Positions 21,561 through 32,303 of a DNA stretch of 64,000 nucleotides are shown in pieces. The position numbers and the translations under genes are program-made. The notes beneath the pieces were generated by a model. It saw only the letters and a list, made by a program, of their open reading frames with translations. It had not been told where the DNA came from and made no database searches. Source of the DNA: Anisus vortex (taxonomy: Eukaryota > Mollusca > Gastropoda > Planorbidae). The DNA is taken from assembly GCA_949126835.1 (NCBI GenBank), contig OX421506.1, forward strand, positions 19,221,215-19,285,214, written 5' to 3'. Numbering within the stretch: the stretch's first letter is position 1; each line of letters starts with the position of its first letter.

Positions 21561-21984
21561 TCATAAATAATGTATTTAATTCATCGAATGATGCGATTGG
21601 TGTTGATTATGTTGAACGATTGAGCGATGGATTAATCGCGATCCATTCATTGATTAGTTGATTGATCGATGTACATTATTTGTGATTGATTGATTGATAT
21701 ATAGAATGTGTATGCCTAGATATCATCTTTCCTTAAAAACAAAAAAATGCATTCATATTTAGATATACTGCTACAGCCCATTGGTGGGCTATTAGTTCCG
21801 TTGATGGGCCATACTGTCACAATGGGCATGGCTACGGGGCCTTTTACTTAAGATGACGTTGTTTAGCCATGTCGTTGTAATGCAATTTATTTACCATTAA
21901 AAGCTTTGTAGCGTTTCAGTTTTGTTCAAACGAAAATACGTAATAAGTAATAAGTATTGGATAAATATGATTTATTTTATCATG

Positions 21985-22045
21985 CAGCAAAGTGGCGGGC
22001 CGTATTTGGCTCGCGGACCGTAATTTGCCCACATTGCTAAAGAAA
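21985..22045. mobile_element. Probable DNA-transposon terminus
   Basis: GGCGGGCCGTATTTGGCTCG, then CGGACCGTAATTTGCCCACATTGCT. GGCCCGCGGGCCGTAGTTTGCCCACCCCTG is a widespread hAT-type terminus in animals. The other end was not found. Confidence 0.45.
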
Positions 22046-22249
22046 CACTCGAGACGGGATTGAAAGACGACGTTACAGATATAAGACAAAACCAAAAAAT
22101 GCAATTAAATGCAACACTGCTAGCCTTGAAGTGCTCATCTTCCAACCAGCTAATCATGCGTCTCCTGCAGTTTATACCAGCAAGTGATAACACAGTTAAC
22201 TCTGGCGCGACACAAGACTCGAGTTATCAATCACAATACAATTACAAGG
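22024..22249 (+). other. Candidate coding exon, unrecognised
   Basis: One frame is open from 22024 through 22350 with balanced composition: KETLETGLKDDVTDIRQNQK, then LNATLLALKCSSSNQL, then IMRLLQFIPASDN and a Ser/Gln/Tyr-rich stretch. At 22249 the reading AATTACAAG|GTAGGC could be a 5' splice site, although GTAGGCCTAC is also a recurring palindrome here. A possible acceptor (TTGCTAAAG) has a poor pyrimidine tract and abuts a transposon end. No homologue recognised. It could be a relic inside the transposon. Confidence 0.2.
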
Positions 22250-22346
22250 TAGGCCTACTTATGACATTTTCGTTGTTTCGTATAGAATCTGAAGTGAGCG
22301 AATTTGTAATGGCTGCTCTTTTTGCGTTTTATTTAACGCACGACGC

Positions 22347-22530
22347 TTGATAAGCAAAGGGGGGAAGATAAGCATAGAAGGGGCAGATAAGCACATAGAA
22401 GGGGCAGAGAATTCTTCGCGAGCATAGTCTTATCGTCACGTTCCGTAAGTTACTTATCGTCCTGAATTAGTATTTATCTTCTCATCGTTTGACCTTGCTA
22501 ATGTTGGAGCATTTAATAATTAAGATAAAG
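22347..22530. promoter_or_regulatory. Cluster of GATA-factor-like sites
   Basis: GATAAG at 22349 and 22367, AGATAAGC at 22385, CTTATCG at 22428 and 22452, TTATCTTC near 22473 and AGATAAAG at 22523: seven WGATAR-type sites in ~180 bp. Two lie in a short direct repeat (AGATAAGCA..TAGAAGGGGCAG). Function is inferred only. Confidence 0.3.
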
Positions 22531-22884
22531 AAAACGTGGCAGTACGGGGTGCATTGGAATGGGGGGGGAAGGGGTGTGGAGGGGGCGTTATCAGACTGGA
22601 AGATTTTTATAGCCTACGATAATTTCGTCCTTTGTTTGATGTTTGTAATAGTTTTGTGATTTGATAGTGTTTTTTTTTCCCTTTTTTATGTTTTTTTTTT
22701 TGTTGTAATTTTTTTTTCTATACTTTTAGATTGTGTTTTTTTTTTTTACATATTTAAATTTATAATTGTGTATTTATATTATTGTGCAATAAAAGATTTT
22801 TGTGAATATTTTAGTCAAGCATTTGTAGGCCTATACTTTTATATGTTACGGGTTGTTTTTAATGGTTTTGTCTTAAGAGGGATG
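22531..22884. other. No gene seen
   Basis: T-rich; TAGGCCTA at 22826. Confidence 0.5.
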
Positions 22885-22985
22885 TGGGGCATGGCGGCCG
22901 AGAGGCAGCGCGTTCGGTTGCCGTACTAAGAGTTCCTGGGTTCGAATCCTGGTGGGCTAATAGTTGTGCCTTTTGTAGTATGTAG
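22885..22985 (+). mobile_element. tRNA-derived SINE head with good Pol III boxes
   Basis: Box A-like CGGCCGAGAGG (22895-22905) and perfect box B GGTTCGAATCC (22939-22949), resembling a Leu/Ser-type tRNA start (ATGGCGGCCGAGAGG). The 3' body GTGGGCTAATAGTTGTGCC does not match SINE-A or SINE-B, so this is a third family or a lone tRNA pseudogene. Confidence 0.5.
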
Positions 22986-24240
22986 CCTAATTATTATGAT
23001 TTTAGTATTTTTGTGTTTTTGTTAGTTTTTTTTTTTTAAAACTCTGGTTAGTTATTTATTTTACAATATTAATAAATGGGTTATTTTTCTTTTCAATCGA
23101 TGGCTTTTCTTTTATATATGTGTGCTTACTAGCGGTTTCTATATTTATAATCTGTGTTCTTGTCCTTATAGATTTTATTATTATTATTACAGTTCTATAT
23201 TATTTGTATTTTACACTAACACATTCTATTGCAGATATCAAAAAGCATATTGCTATTACTCATTAACTTTAATCATTTGTTTTTCTGTACATGAAAAATA
23301 AATTACATAGATAGATAAGTAAACATGATCATCAATATAGACTATAGACTAAAGACCAATTTAGTCCTTTGAACCTTTTAAAATCAATTTTAAGCATTGA
23401 GAGAATAGAGAGAAATGTATCAAATGAAGAAACGACATTCTTTATTTAAAGCTAAAAATTCAAGTCTGACTGCATGTCCCACAAAGTGATACCACAAATG
23501 ACTATTGACCATTCAATGACCTCTTCCTTTCGTTCCTGCAGTCATCTCCCACCTCTTCCTTTTTCCCAAATATCCTCCAATTCATATCAGAATCTGTGAG
23601 TGGCATTTAAAGAAAAAAAGTTGTGAAAGTTTTCAAAATGTGCAGGTAGCTGTGGATGAAAAAAAGAGAGAGAGAGAGAGTCGGTGGTGGAGAAACACTA
23701 AGTGAAGTGACAGACAGGAGAGGCCACCACCATTCACAGCGGAGGGAGGTTGGGTGGGGGGGGGGGGAACAGTCAGATTCAATATAGCGAACATGTTTGA
23801 CACCCCCCTTCCCCCCCCCTCATCTCTTTGCTTGACGCTGTGGTAGTAGAGGATATATGTTTAACCTTCCCCTGTAAGGAAATTGGACAGACTGACCGGT
23901 GGTCAGTTAGTCAAGTCCAAGGTCGTTATCTAAAAGAAGGAGAAACAAAATAACAAGAGTAGAAGAGATTTTTTTTTCAATGAAAGAGTGCTGGGAGTAG
24001 GATAGGGGTGTTGCCTTTTAATAGGGCAAGTGAATTAGGAATTTCACTGGCAATGACATACAGTGGTATTGTGTGGCAAGCAAAATGTGCAATGACTTTT
24101 AACACAGTCTTCTCCTTCCCGGGTACCCAACAGAGCTGTGTAGTCCTTAGTACACCCTCACATCTCTCTAACCCCTCTTTGTGTCTTTCACTCAATCCCT
24201 TCTCTCTCATTCTCAATTCTTTCCTTTTCTTAGCATGTAT
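22986..24240. other. No gene seen; GA and G tracts
   Basis: (GA)n at 23665-23680, G12 at 23756-23767 and C tracts at 23803-23820. No convincing ORF. Confidence 0.55.
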
Positions 24241-24243
24241 AAA

Positions 24244-24700
24244 TGGAAATATCTCTATCACCATCTCCTTCTCTCTATCACCATCTCCTTATCTCTATCA
24301 CCATCTCCTTCTCTCTATCACCATCTCCTTCTCTCTATCACCATCTCCTTCTCTCTATCACCATCTCCTTCTCTCTATCACCATCTCCTTCTCTCTATCA
24401 CCATCTCCTTCTCTCTATCACCATCTCCTTCTCTCTATCACCATCTCCTTCTCTCTATCACCATCTCCTTCTCTCTATCACCCTCTCCTTCTCTCTATCA
24501 CCATCTCTTTCTCTCTATCACCATCTCCTTCTCTCTATCACCCTCTCCTTCTCTCTATCACCATCTCCTTCTCTCTATCACCCTCTCCTTCTCTCTATCA
24601 CCATCTCCTTCTCTCTATCACCCTCTCCTTCTCTCTATCACCATCTCCTTCTCTCTATCACCATCTCCTTCTCTCTATCACCATCTCCTTCTCTCTATCT
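24244..24700. repeat. 20-bp minisatellite, ~23 copies
   Basis: Perfectly phased CTCTATCACCATCTCCTTCT with rare point variants (CACCCTCTCC, CATCTCTTTC). All three plus frames stay open (SLSPSPSLYHHLLLSITISF), which explains several overlapping ORFs of 180-246 codons. Confidence 0.95.
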
Positions 24701-24939
24701 TTCTCACACTTTTTCTTTACTTGTCTTAATCATCCCGTCATTCTCTAATTCTCGATCCCTCATACACACACAAACACACACACAAACACACATATAAACA
24801 TGGTGTCTCTATGTGTTACTATTTATAGCAATCATAAAATCTTATCACGTGATCATATTGTAAACCAATTAAATACAACACTGCTGTGTTATTTAAATAA
24901 AAACAAAAAACTCTTCTCTAACCTATTAACACCCCAAGT
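24701..24939. other. No gene seen; CA microsatellite
   Basis: Short (CA)n at 24763-24792 after the array, otherwise AT-rich. Confidence 0.5.
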
Positions 24940-25190
24940 TCTCTCCCACCCTCCGCTCCCCATTTGCATATCAGCACCTAACGCCCCGGTGCCCCTCTTC
25001 AAAATATCAGCCGTATCTCATCCCCATGTTCCCAGGCGCCCAAATCTCACGGGGGCGAACAAAATGTTTTCGGGGCAAAACTAGCAGAGCGCGCCCAATG
25101 ATTGATTTGTTAGACATGAAAGGGGCGCTGGGGAGGGGGAAAGATGAAGAAGTAAGAGAAGGGGGTGGGGTGTAATGGATATGCAAATAG
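24940..25190. promoter_or_regulatory. GC-rich block bracketed by POU octamers
   Basis: ATTTGCAT at 24962-24969 and ATGCAAAT at 25181-25188 flank a CpG-containing, C-rich block. The block also has TGATTGAT (25099-25106), a Hox/Pbx-like site. The appearance fits a developmental enhancer, but this is inferred from motifs alone. Confidence 0.25.
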
Positions 25191-25391
25191 GAAATAACAT
25201 CCTGTGAGATAGAAGGCTATAAAAATGTCATCCTTAAAACTATACAATACTGAAACATAATAAAATATATATTTAAAATATCTTAATCATGTCGCCCACT
25301 TATTGTCATCAATTACTTAATAACTTATACCTAAATGAATATCTGCAAATATGCATGCCAAATAAAGTCATAAAGATTGGATGACGGAAGT

Positions 25392-25575
25392 TAATGTGAC
25401 ATAGACACCAGCGGATTGGCTGAAAGGCTATATCTGTGGTAAAGAATTACGACTATTGGCTGTTGGCAGATCATGTGACACAGATACCAGCCGATTGGCT
25501 GATGGAAGCAGATGCGATAAACAGTCGAGCTGATTGGCTGTTGGCTGATCATGTGACACAGATACTAGACATTGA
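25392..25575. promoter_or_regulatory. ~79-bp repeat with four ATTGGCTG boxes and TCATGTGAC sites
   Basis: ATTGGCTG (inverted CCAAT, NF-Y type) starts at 25415, 25455, 25494 and 25533, spaced 39-40 bp. TCATGTGAC E-box-like sites lie at 25471 and 25549, with a TAATGTGAC variant at 25392, spaced 78-79 bp. It is a tandem repeat of about 2.3 units whose conserved parts coincide with known transcription-factor motifs. Confidence 0.45.
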
Positions 25576-25862
25576 ATACAGTAAATATGCATAAAATAGT
25601 ATTGGTTTGTATATTTCTCTAACAAAATGCCATTAAGTGTTTATTTGTGCCCAATATATCTAAGTTTTTGTTTTACAAAATTGTATACTATTCTATACAT
25701 AAAATTTTTTTGTAAAATACTAGAAGTTAGGTTGCTCCATAAAAAAAAAAGATTATGTCGATTTCCGTCAGATTAACGGTTGCATTTCATCTACACGAAA
25801 CTAGACTAGAACGTTTTTATTTGACTACTGTTATAGCTTGTCCATTTGGAGAATTATATTAT
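25576..25862. other. No gene seen
   Basis: AT-rich flank. Confidence 0.45.
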
Positions 25863-25863
25863 G

Positions 25864-25865
25864 CG

Positions 25866-25925
<60 letters not shown>

Positions 25926-25931
25926 AGAGAT
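25864..25931. repeat. GA microsatellite
   Basis: (GA)n with one GGAG interruption. Confidence 0.9.
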
Positions 25932-26139
25932 TATAACAGTAAAAGAAGCATAAAACTAGATACGGGCTGACGTGGGAACACTAGACTGTAACATATTTTG
26001 TAACAATAAAAACATATGAAGCCACAGGATTGAGCTGTCTTTTTATGAAGTGTTACACTTAGACTGGGTTTTGTGTGTGTTTCAACTCAACTCCTTTATA
26101 TAAACTTCGCAAAAGGGCGAAATTTCGGGCAGTCTAATG

Positions 26140-26308
26140 CAGGGGTCTGCAACCTTTTGATAATAGTGTGCCAAAGAATGATTTCTAAATCAGCACTACG
26201 TTTCTTGTAGAAGATACTTGAATAGACATTTAGGGAGTTTTTCGCTTGCCACTGAAAATTACTCTTCGTGCCAAGTCTGGCACGCGTGCCATATGTTGCC
26301 AATCTCTA
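26140..26308. mobile_element. hAT-type MITE (family H1) with perfect 8-bp TSD
   Basis: A 169-bp element starting CAGGGGTCTGCAACC and ending GTTGCCAATCTCTA, flanked by GTCTAATG at 26132-26139 and 26309-26316. It contains AGTGTGCCAAAGAATGATTT and TGCCAAGTCTGGCACGCGTG, as in sister copies. Confidence 0.85.
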
Positions 26309-26514
26309 GTCTAATGCATAATAAAAATACAAATCTAAAACTATTTTTAAAAAAGTCAAATAAAATTTATTTCGTGCGCTACTTTCTTTATATACTATAG
26401 TCGATAAGTTTGTTTTGTGTATAGCAATAGATAGAAAACTGTCTATATCACTATGGCAATAAAGTTTTCATTTCTATTATCCTTTATAAGACTTATTATT
26501 AGTCTTTATAGTGA

Positions 26515-26592
26515 CTTCGCATGTTTGCATGCTTGCATTAGCATGGAGTGAGGCGCTATATAAATGACCAATTATTTATTTATTTATTCGCT
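26515..26592 (+). mobile_element. Retrotransposon 3' tail (CR1/L2-like signature)
   Basis: GCATTAGCATGGAGTGAGGC followed by GCGCTATATAAATGACCA, ending in (TTTA)n. The same signature occurs at 28.75-28.83 kb with an (ATT)n tail. A GCGCTATATAAA motif before a microsatellite tail is common to L2-like LINEs and SINEs that copy their tails. The 5' extent is unclear. Confidence 0.5.
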
Positions 26593-26599
26593 CTTGTAT

Positions 26600-27546
26600 T
26601 TTCTCTTAATATGTGAGTGGCAAATAGCTAATTCATCGGGAGGCTAAATAAAAATGCATGTAAATACGGAAAAACAATATGTTTTTATGGCATTGTTTGA
26701 TTTTTTATAAGATTAATATGCGTATGAGATGAAGGAAAAAAAGTAGGCCCTATACGCCAATATACGATCTTAAAGTGGAATTACGTTTCTGCAATAAGAG
26801 TGCCTTTCGACCCGGTGACCTACATTTGCAATGCGGGTTTTCGTGTACCTGCAACACAGGGCAGTTTCCCGAAGCTGCGTGTGACGGATAGTGGATAGTA
26901 AAAGCCTCATCGAGGGGCTTGAAATAAAGGAATTAGTATACGTGAACATAACATAGATTGAACTTTAAAAGAACTGGAATAACAGGAATAAACGTTCGCC
27001 GCCCTCTTCAATATTAGTCGACTTGTATTAAGATAAAAGTGCCCACGTAATCCTTTTCACGCCAGCGCTCCCAGCACATCCCCCTATTATAGGCACCCTT
27101 CTGGCGTGTTATGATAAATTAGTCCTACCATAAACAATATGAAGTTTGACTATCGATTGGTTTTGCCTCCCGAGATCCGCCCTGTTTCCCCATTACCCCC
27201 CGCTCCCCGCCTGATTGACCCCACCCCACTATTTATACCTTATTCCATAACGCCCCGATGTACGTCTGCACCCTTCTATCAAATGGGGCTCCCTCCCCCT
27301 CCCTCCCCTACACCACCAATCGCTCAACCCAAAATGTCGTCCAAAATAAGTTCAACGAGGAGTTGTGTGTGAGTTCGGTTTGTTTGTTTGTTTGTTCGGG
27401 ATGATTGCGTGGCAAAAAAAAAGAGGAAGAGTGGTGGATAGTTACACACGAGTTGGGAAACGAGGGGGGAGGGGGAGGAGGATAAGGGGGGATTGACCTG
27501 GGGGATACATGTGACAGTTAAAGGTAAGGGCAGATGAATGGATAGA
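26600..27546. other. No gene seen
   Basis: AT-rich to 27000, then C-rich at about 27150-27330, whose open frame is proline-rich through composition. Confidence 0.5.
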
Positions 27547-27772
27547 TCGGATAGATAGGATAGATAGGATAGATAGGATAGATAGAATAGATAGGATAGA
27601 TAGGATAGATAGGATAGATAGGATAGATAGGATAGATAGGATAGATAGGATAGATAGGATAGATAGGATAGATAGGATAGATAGGATAGATAGGATAGAT
27701 AGGATAGATAGGATAGATAGGATAGATAGGATAGATGGGATAGATAGGATAGATAGGATAGATAGTTAGATA
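27547..27772. repeat. 9-bp GGATAGATA array, ~25 copies
   Basis: Nearly uniform GGATAGATA units, minus-strand reading (IYP)n. The same unit recurs in the larger array at 46.0 kb. Confidence 0.95.
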
Positions 27773-27775
27773 GGA

Positions 27776-28374
27776 TATGCTAGATGTATTAATATAAAGA
27801 TAGACGAATATAAAGATGATATATAGAGAGAGCGATAGCAAGTGAGATTGATATATAACTTACATGAGCAAGGGGTGTGGAGTTGACATTTTCACATCTT
27901 TTACAAGAATTTAAAATCAATATACACGTATAATATGTATCCAAAACAACTTCTTACATACCGGATAATAATTTTTTTTATATTAAAGTAAAAAAAATAA
28001 ATTCATTGAGTTGCCACTCCTCCTGAAGACAAAGGGACATAACCACGAGACATACCTACAGGTTTAAAAAAAAATCAAGCAAAGGGCCGTAATCAGACAG
28101 TGATTTATAGCACCATGGTACTAAATTTAACCTTTAAAAAAAAACATTTTATGACTCTTGTTTTATGGCGTCACTGAAACAGTTAGCCTATATCAATCTT
28201 GCAGCCACCGGCAGTGTAATCTTGCAGCTACCGGCAGTGTAATCTCCCCTTTGAAAGTACCGACTTTCTAACTGGCCTCGGACATGAATGAGATCAGAAT
28301 ATTTATAAAATCTACTCATTACGGCTGCACACAAATAAAGGATACAGCGGTACTTGCAATACTGTGGTGCGGCT
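27776..28374. other. No gene seen; 23-bp duplication
   Basis: Direct repeat of CTTGCAGCCACCGGCAGTGT(AAT) at 28198-28220 and 28221-28243 with one difference. Otherwise AT-rich. Confidence 0.55.
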
Positions 28375-28425
28375 TACTAGAAGGATTGTGTGGCCAGCAC
28401 ATTTACCGTTTCTTGAGGCTCGGAA
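28375..28425 (-). mobile_element. Short SINE-A fragment
   Basis: GATTGTGTGGCCAGCACATTTACCGT on the plus strand matches the reversed SINE-A centre. Confidence 0.45.
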
Positions 28426-28734
28426 ATATTTTATTTTTCAGATAGTAATGGAGCGGTCTGTGAGATTAGAAAATAATTATTTTACGGTTGGAATATTTTT
28501 TTCTATAAGAAACGCCAAGTAGCCATGAGTAACACCCCTTGCCGGTGTTTTGAGTATGTTGTAAGTTAGGTATGTAAATAGTGTACTGTGATGGCCTCAC
28601 ACAATTCTTATTGCAAGTATAGAGATAAATATAAGGAAATCGTGACAAATTCGTTAATACAGGAGTTTTGGGACTAGATGACGTTAGTACTGGGTTGTTA
28701 TCACGAGCGCTTAACCGGCAGCAGTGAAACCTCT

Positions 28735-28830
28735 CACAGATTAATAGTCTTCTAGAGCGCACTGAGCATGCTAAAATAGCATGGATAGAAGCGCTTTATA
28801 AATGACCATTATTATTATTATTATTATTAA
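28735..28830 (+). mobile_element. Retrotransposon 3' tail with (ATT)n
   Basis: GAGCATGCTAAAATAGCATG, GATAGAAGCGCTTTATAAAT, GACCATTATTATT...: same 3' signature as the 26.5-kb copy, with a different simple-repeat end. Confidence 0.5.
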
Positions 28831-28904
28831 TAAACAAGTTTTTTTTTTTATCGATTGGTTTAGAGTTTAGGGTTGCAAAGTAAATTGCAATGGTCGACAC
28901 AGAG

Positions 28905-29085
28905 AGAGAAATAAAGGGAGAGAGAGAGAGAGGCGAAGTAAAAGAGAAAGAAAGAAGAGGGAGAAAGAAACAAAAAGAGTGTGTATGCAAGAGAAATTGA
29001 GAGAGAGAGGGAGAAAAAAGTGAGAGAATGGGAGAAAGAGAGACGAAAAGAGAGAGCTAAAGAGAGAGATACGGGGCCGGCAAAT
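28905..29085. repeat. GA-rich polypurine stretch
   Basis: Interrupted (GA)n/(GAAA)n. Minus-strand ORFs here are low complexity. Confidence 0.8.
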
Positions 29086-29690
29086 GCTAAGGAAAGATAA
29101 AAGACTCTAAAGAGTAATTTTGACGACATGACTAGGTCGATATGAGACTTGTTACAACAATATGGCGTGCAGTGGATACAAAAATAAGCACAAGGCACCA
29201 AGTGGTGACGTTATTTCTGTATGACCCTTTGATTCATTGATTCTGTGGGTGGGGAACAACACAACAAAAACTAAACCGGAAGAAGTAATCGCCTTCCTGT
29301 CGCTGTTAAAGACTGGAGACAAAAAGGAGTTAATTCCCTTTCAAGTCAGCGTTTGTTGGGATGTGTGTTTGAATGTGTGTTTGTGTATGTTGACGTGTGT
29401 GTTTGTGATTGTTCTCATACGAGTGTGCTTATGTGTGTCTTAGTCGTTTTTTTTTAAATTGCTTATATGTGTATGTATGGTTGTATGTGCGTGTAAGTGT
29501 GTATAAGTTATAAGTATGTGTGTATGTGCAGTGTATTGAGACACGGTGCCGAACCAAGGATAAGCTTTAGCCGGTTAAGTACGGGTAAAGTTAATTAAAC
29601 GCACATTCGCGGAGCTTAGTCGGTAGAAATACTATCCTACATACCCTGCCCGACACACAGACACACCGTACGTGAGCTTTATAAATAATA
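29086..29690. other. No gene seen; GT-rich section
   Basis: GT-rich 29360-29535. At 29540-29660 a segment with GCCGGTTAAGTACGGG and CGCGGAGCTTAGTCGG looks tRNA-like but has no clear boxes. Confidence 0.45.
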
Positions 29691-29699
29691 TAATATAAT

Positions 29700-30065
29700 A
29701 CAGACATACAATGACATACATACAGACCGACTAATAGGTAGACAAGTAGACAAGCAGACAAATACATAGACAGAGTGACGGAGTGACATATCGATATACT
29801 GACAGACTGATAAATATAGAGAGACAAATAGCTGATAGATATATCGATAGATAGAAAGAAATATTATGATAGATAGATTCGATTTTTAGATAGATTACAA
29901 AGATAGATAGATAGATAGATAAATATATGATAAGCCTAGATATATTATATGGATAGAAATAAATAGATAAAAAGATTGATAGATTGGTAGATTAGATTAG
30001 ATAGATAGATGGATAGATAAATTAGAGAGATAGATAGATTAGATACACATAGATAGATAGATCGA
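29700..30065. repeat. Degenerate GATA/ACAGAC microsatellite
   Basis: Decayed GATAGATA and CAGACA units. Confidence 0.7.
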
Positions 30066-31129
30066 CAATAATTTAAATAAATACAAACCTAGTAGTCCAA
30101 ATACTGAAAGCGTCTATCGGATAGTCCAAGTGTCCAGTGAAATATTGCAACATATGTCCCCGCACACATTGTGTCCACTAGCTGTCTGTCCACAGAGAAA
30201 GAGGAGCAACAGGAGGTAGGGAGAGGGAGGGCGTCAGGAGGGGTGAGGGACTGGGGGGCGAGCTCAGCCCTGCCTCGACAGTTCACCTCATTCTAGTGTT
30301 TGCACTTGACCGCTCAAACAGACTGTTATTCCTTGACCATTTCCCTTTTTTTAAAAAAAAGAACACAGTTCACTCCCCTCGTATTTTTCCCCTTGTCACT
30401 CTCTTAGTGAAATATTCACAAGTTGAAATTTTGACACGATTATTTTTGTATCCCAAAGGGCGGTAACCATCCTCTCTATTTCAAAGTCACAAAATTCATT
30501 AAAGTTTTGCTATGCTACTGTTCTGAATACAATTAAAATTGAACATTAAAACATTTTATACGACGCTACGGCATCGGTGAATGAAGACTTCGTACTGTAT
30601 ACGTCTAACTAAATTTAAAAAGTTATGTTGACTTTTAAAAACAAAACATACGCCACACTACTTAAAACACACGGGTCACACGGTCAACAATGTATAGACT
30701 TTAGTATAAAATGAATTTCAATAATCCTGGTTAATTAACATCAATTTATGATTTGATAATTGTGATTTATTTTTATAGGGGTAATTTAGCACAATTCATT
30801 CCGAGATTTAAGAGCCAAAGATCTACATATCATGTTTAAACTTTTTTTAAAACAAGTCGGAATTAAACTTGATTATTATAAACAATACATTATATTTGTC
30901 TTATCATAATACATTCTATGTTGTTTAATAATATATGCCTATATTATATGTTTTTAACACATCACAAAAAAATATATTCAATTCTGTATGTAAACTGTTA
31001 TGATTTTTAAAATTAATATTAAAGCGAATCAGTTAAAAAATTCGGAAATGACAGAAAGATAAAAACGAATGAAAACAAAGTACTCGAGTAGTTTCCCATC
31101 ACAGTACCGGTACTTTGTTAGTAGTGAAC
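30066..31129. other. No gene seen
   Basis: Mostly very AT-rich. G/A-rich at 30190-30260. Confidence 0.5.
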
Positions 31130-31470
31130 GTAATCCATCTGGCCACTGCTGTATCCATTGAATTCATCCACCACATCCAGGTTCAACCCTCACAACGACG
31201 TGTGAGTGCAGCGGCGCGGGGCAACAAACCGTGGGACACAGACGGGAACACTCAGGACGGGTAGGGAGAGGAGGGGAGGGGTGTTAGCGGTGGTACCGTT
31301 TTTTCTTCTCCCCTCTCTCTCTCTCTCACTCCTTTTTTTTCTCGTAACTTCTTACTCAAAGGATCCCGCTACAAACTCCTCGCCGTCGCCTCGCGTTCTC
31401 TGTGTGTGTGTGTGTTTCGCTTTAATGCCGCCTCTCGCAGCGGGCGACCCAAAAACGGAACCTTTATAAT
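31130..31470. promoter_or_regulatory. CpG-rich segment
   Basis: Contains GTGAGTGCAGCGGCGCGGGG, CCGCTACAAACTCCTCGCCG and TCGCCTCGCGTTCTCTGTG, interrupted by CT and GT runs. The 87-codon plus ORF has no recognisable domain. CpG density alone suggests regulatory potential; no promoter motif was found. Confidence 0.2.
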
Positions 31471-31910
31471 CATATCGCCTTCAAATTTATCTTGCTGACC
31501 TCCCCTTGTTGCAGTAGGTGTGTTTGTTGCATTGCGGCGAGTGTTTATGTGTGTTTATGAACGGTGCTGCACTTGTGTACGTATTTTATTTGGGGAAGGA
31601 GGGGGGGGGGGGCGATAATACTACAGTGTTGTATGATGCAACATCCACAGTGATCCAGAATGATTCTTCAAATTAGATCTGTTTACTTGTTCTATTATTT
31701 AAGCCGGAGGCGGAAAAGGGGATGAGGGGGGGGGGCGGGCTTGACTATATATGGTGGCGGTTTTAGTTATATTAATCCTCCCTTTTACGCCCTCTGCCAA
31801 ACCAAGATGACACTTACCGCCGAGCTTAACACAGATAAATATTGACAAATAAACAGATCAATAGATAGATAAATAAATAGGCTATAGATAAAGACCTGTA
31901 TAGATATATA
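31471..31910. other. No gene seen; poly-G tract
   Basis: G11-12 near 31601-31612 and G9 near 31727-31735. Confidence 0.5.
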
Positions 31911-31918
31911 CAAACATA

Positions 31919-31992
31919 TAGATAGATAGATCAATAGATAGATCAATAGATAGATCAATAGATAGATCAATAGATAGATCAATAGATAGAAA
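31919..31992. repeat. 12-bp GATAGATCAATA repeat, ~6 copies
   Basis: Uniform tandem units. Confidence 0.9.
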
Positions 31993-32113
31993 GTATTAGA
32001 CGTTAAGGGATCACATGTATGACTTGTTTCTAGCATAAAGTTAGATGTTAAAATAGTCTTGCTGTCCAGCCTCGGACAGGAGCGTTCACTTCCACGCCTC
32101 ATGCATGGACTAA

Positions 32114-32303
32114 CAGGGGTCGGCACGCTTTTGATAATAGTGCGCCAAACCAGGATCTCAAATGAATTCAGCGTGCCAACATCCTAAAGGTCACCCTACC
32201 CCAGCACTAAATTTCTTGAAGTAGAGACTTGAGTTGCCTTTTGGGGGAGGTCTTCCGCGTGCCATTGAAAATCACCTTGCGTGCCGTAGGTTGCCGTCCC
32301 CTG
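32114..32303. mobile_element. hAT-type MITE (family H1)
   Basis: A 190-bp element with good termini, CAGGGGTCGGCACG and GGTTGCCGTCCCCTG. It carries AGTGCGCCAAACCAGGAT, TTCAGCGTGCCAACATCCTA and CGTGCCATTGAAAATCACC. The immediate flanks (TGGACTAA and GATAAGGG) do not form a clear duplication. Confidence 0.8.

Noticed and set aside
22885..22985. Functional tRNA gene
   Set aside because: Box A and box B are good, but the acceptor ends do not pair into a cloverleaf by eye. A tRNA-derived SINE head or tRNA pseudogene fits better.
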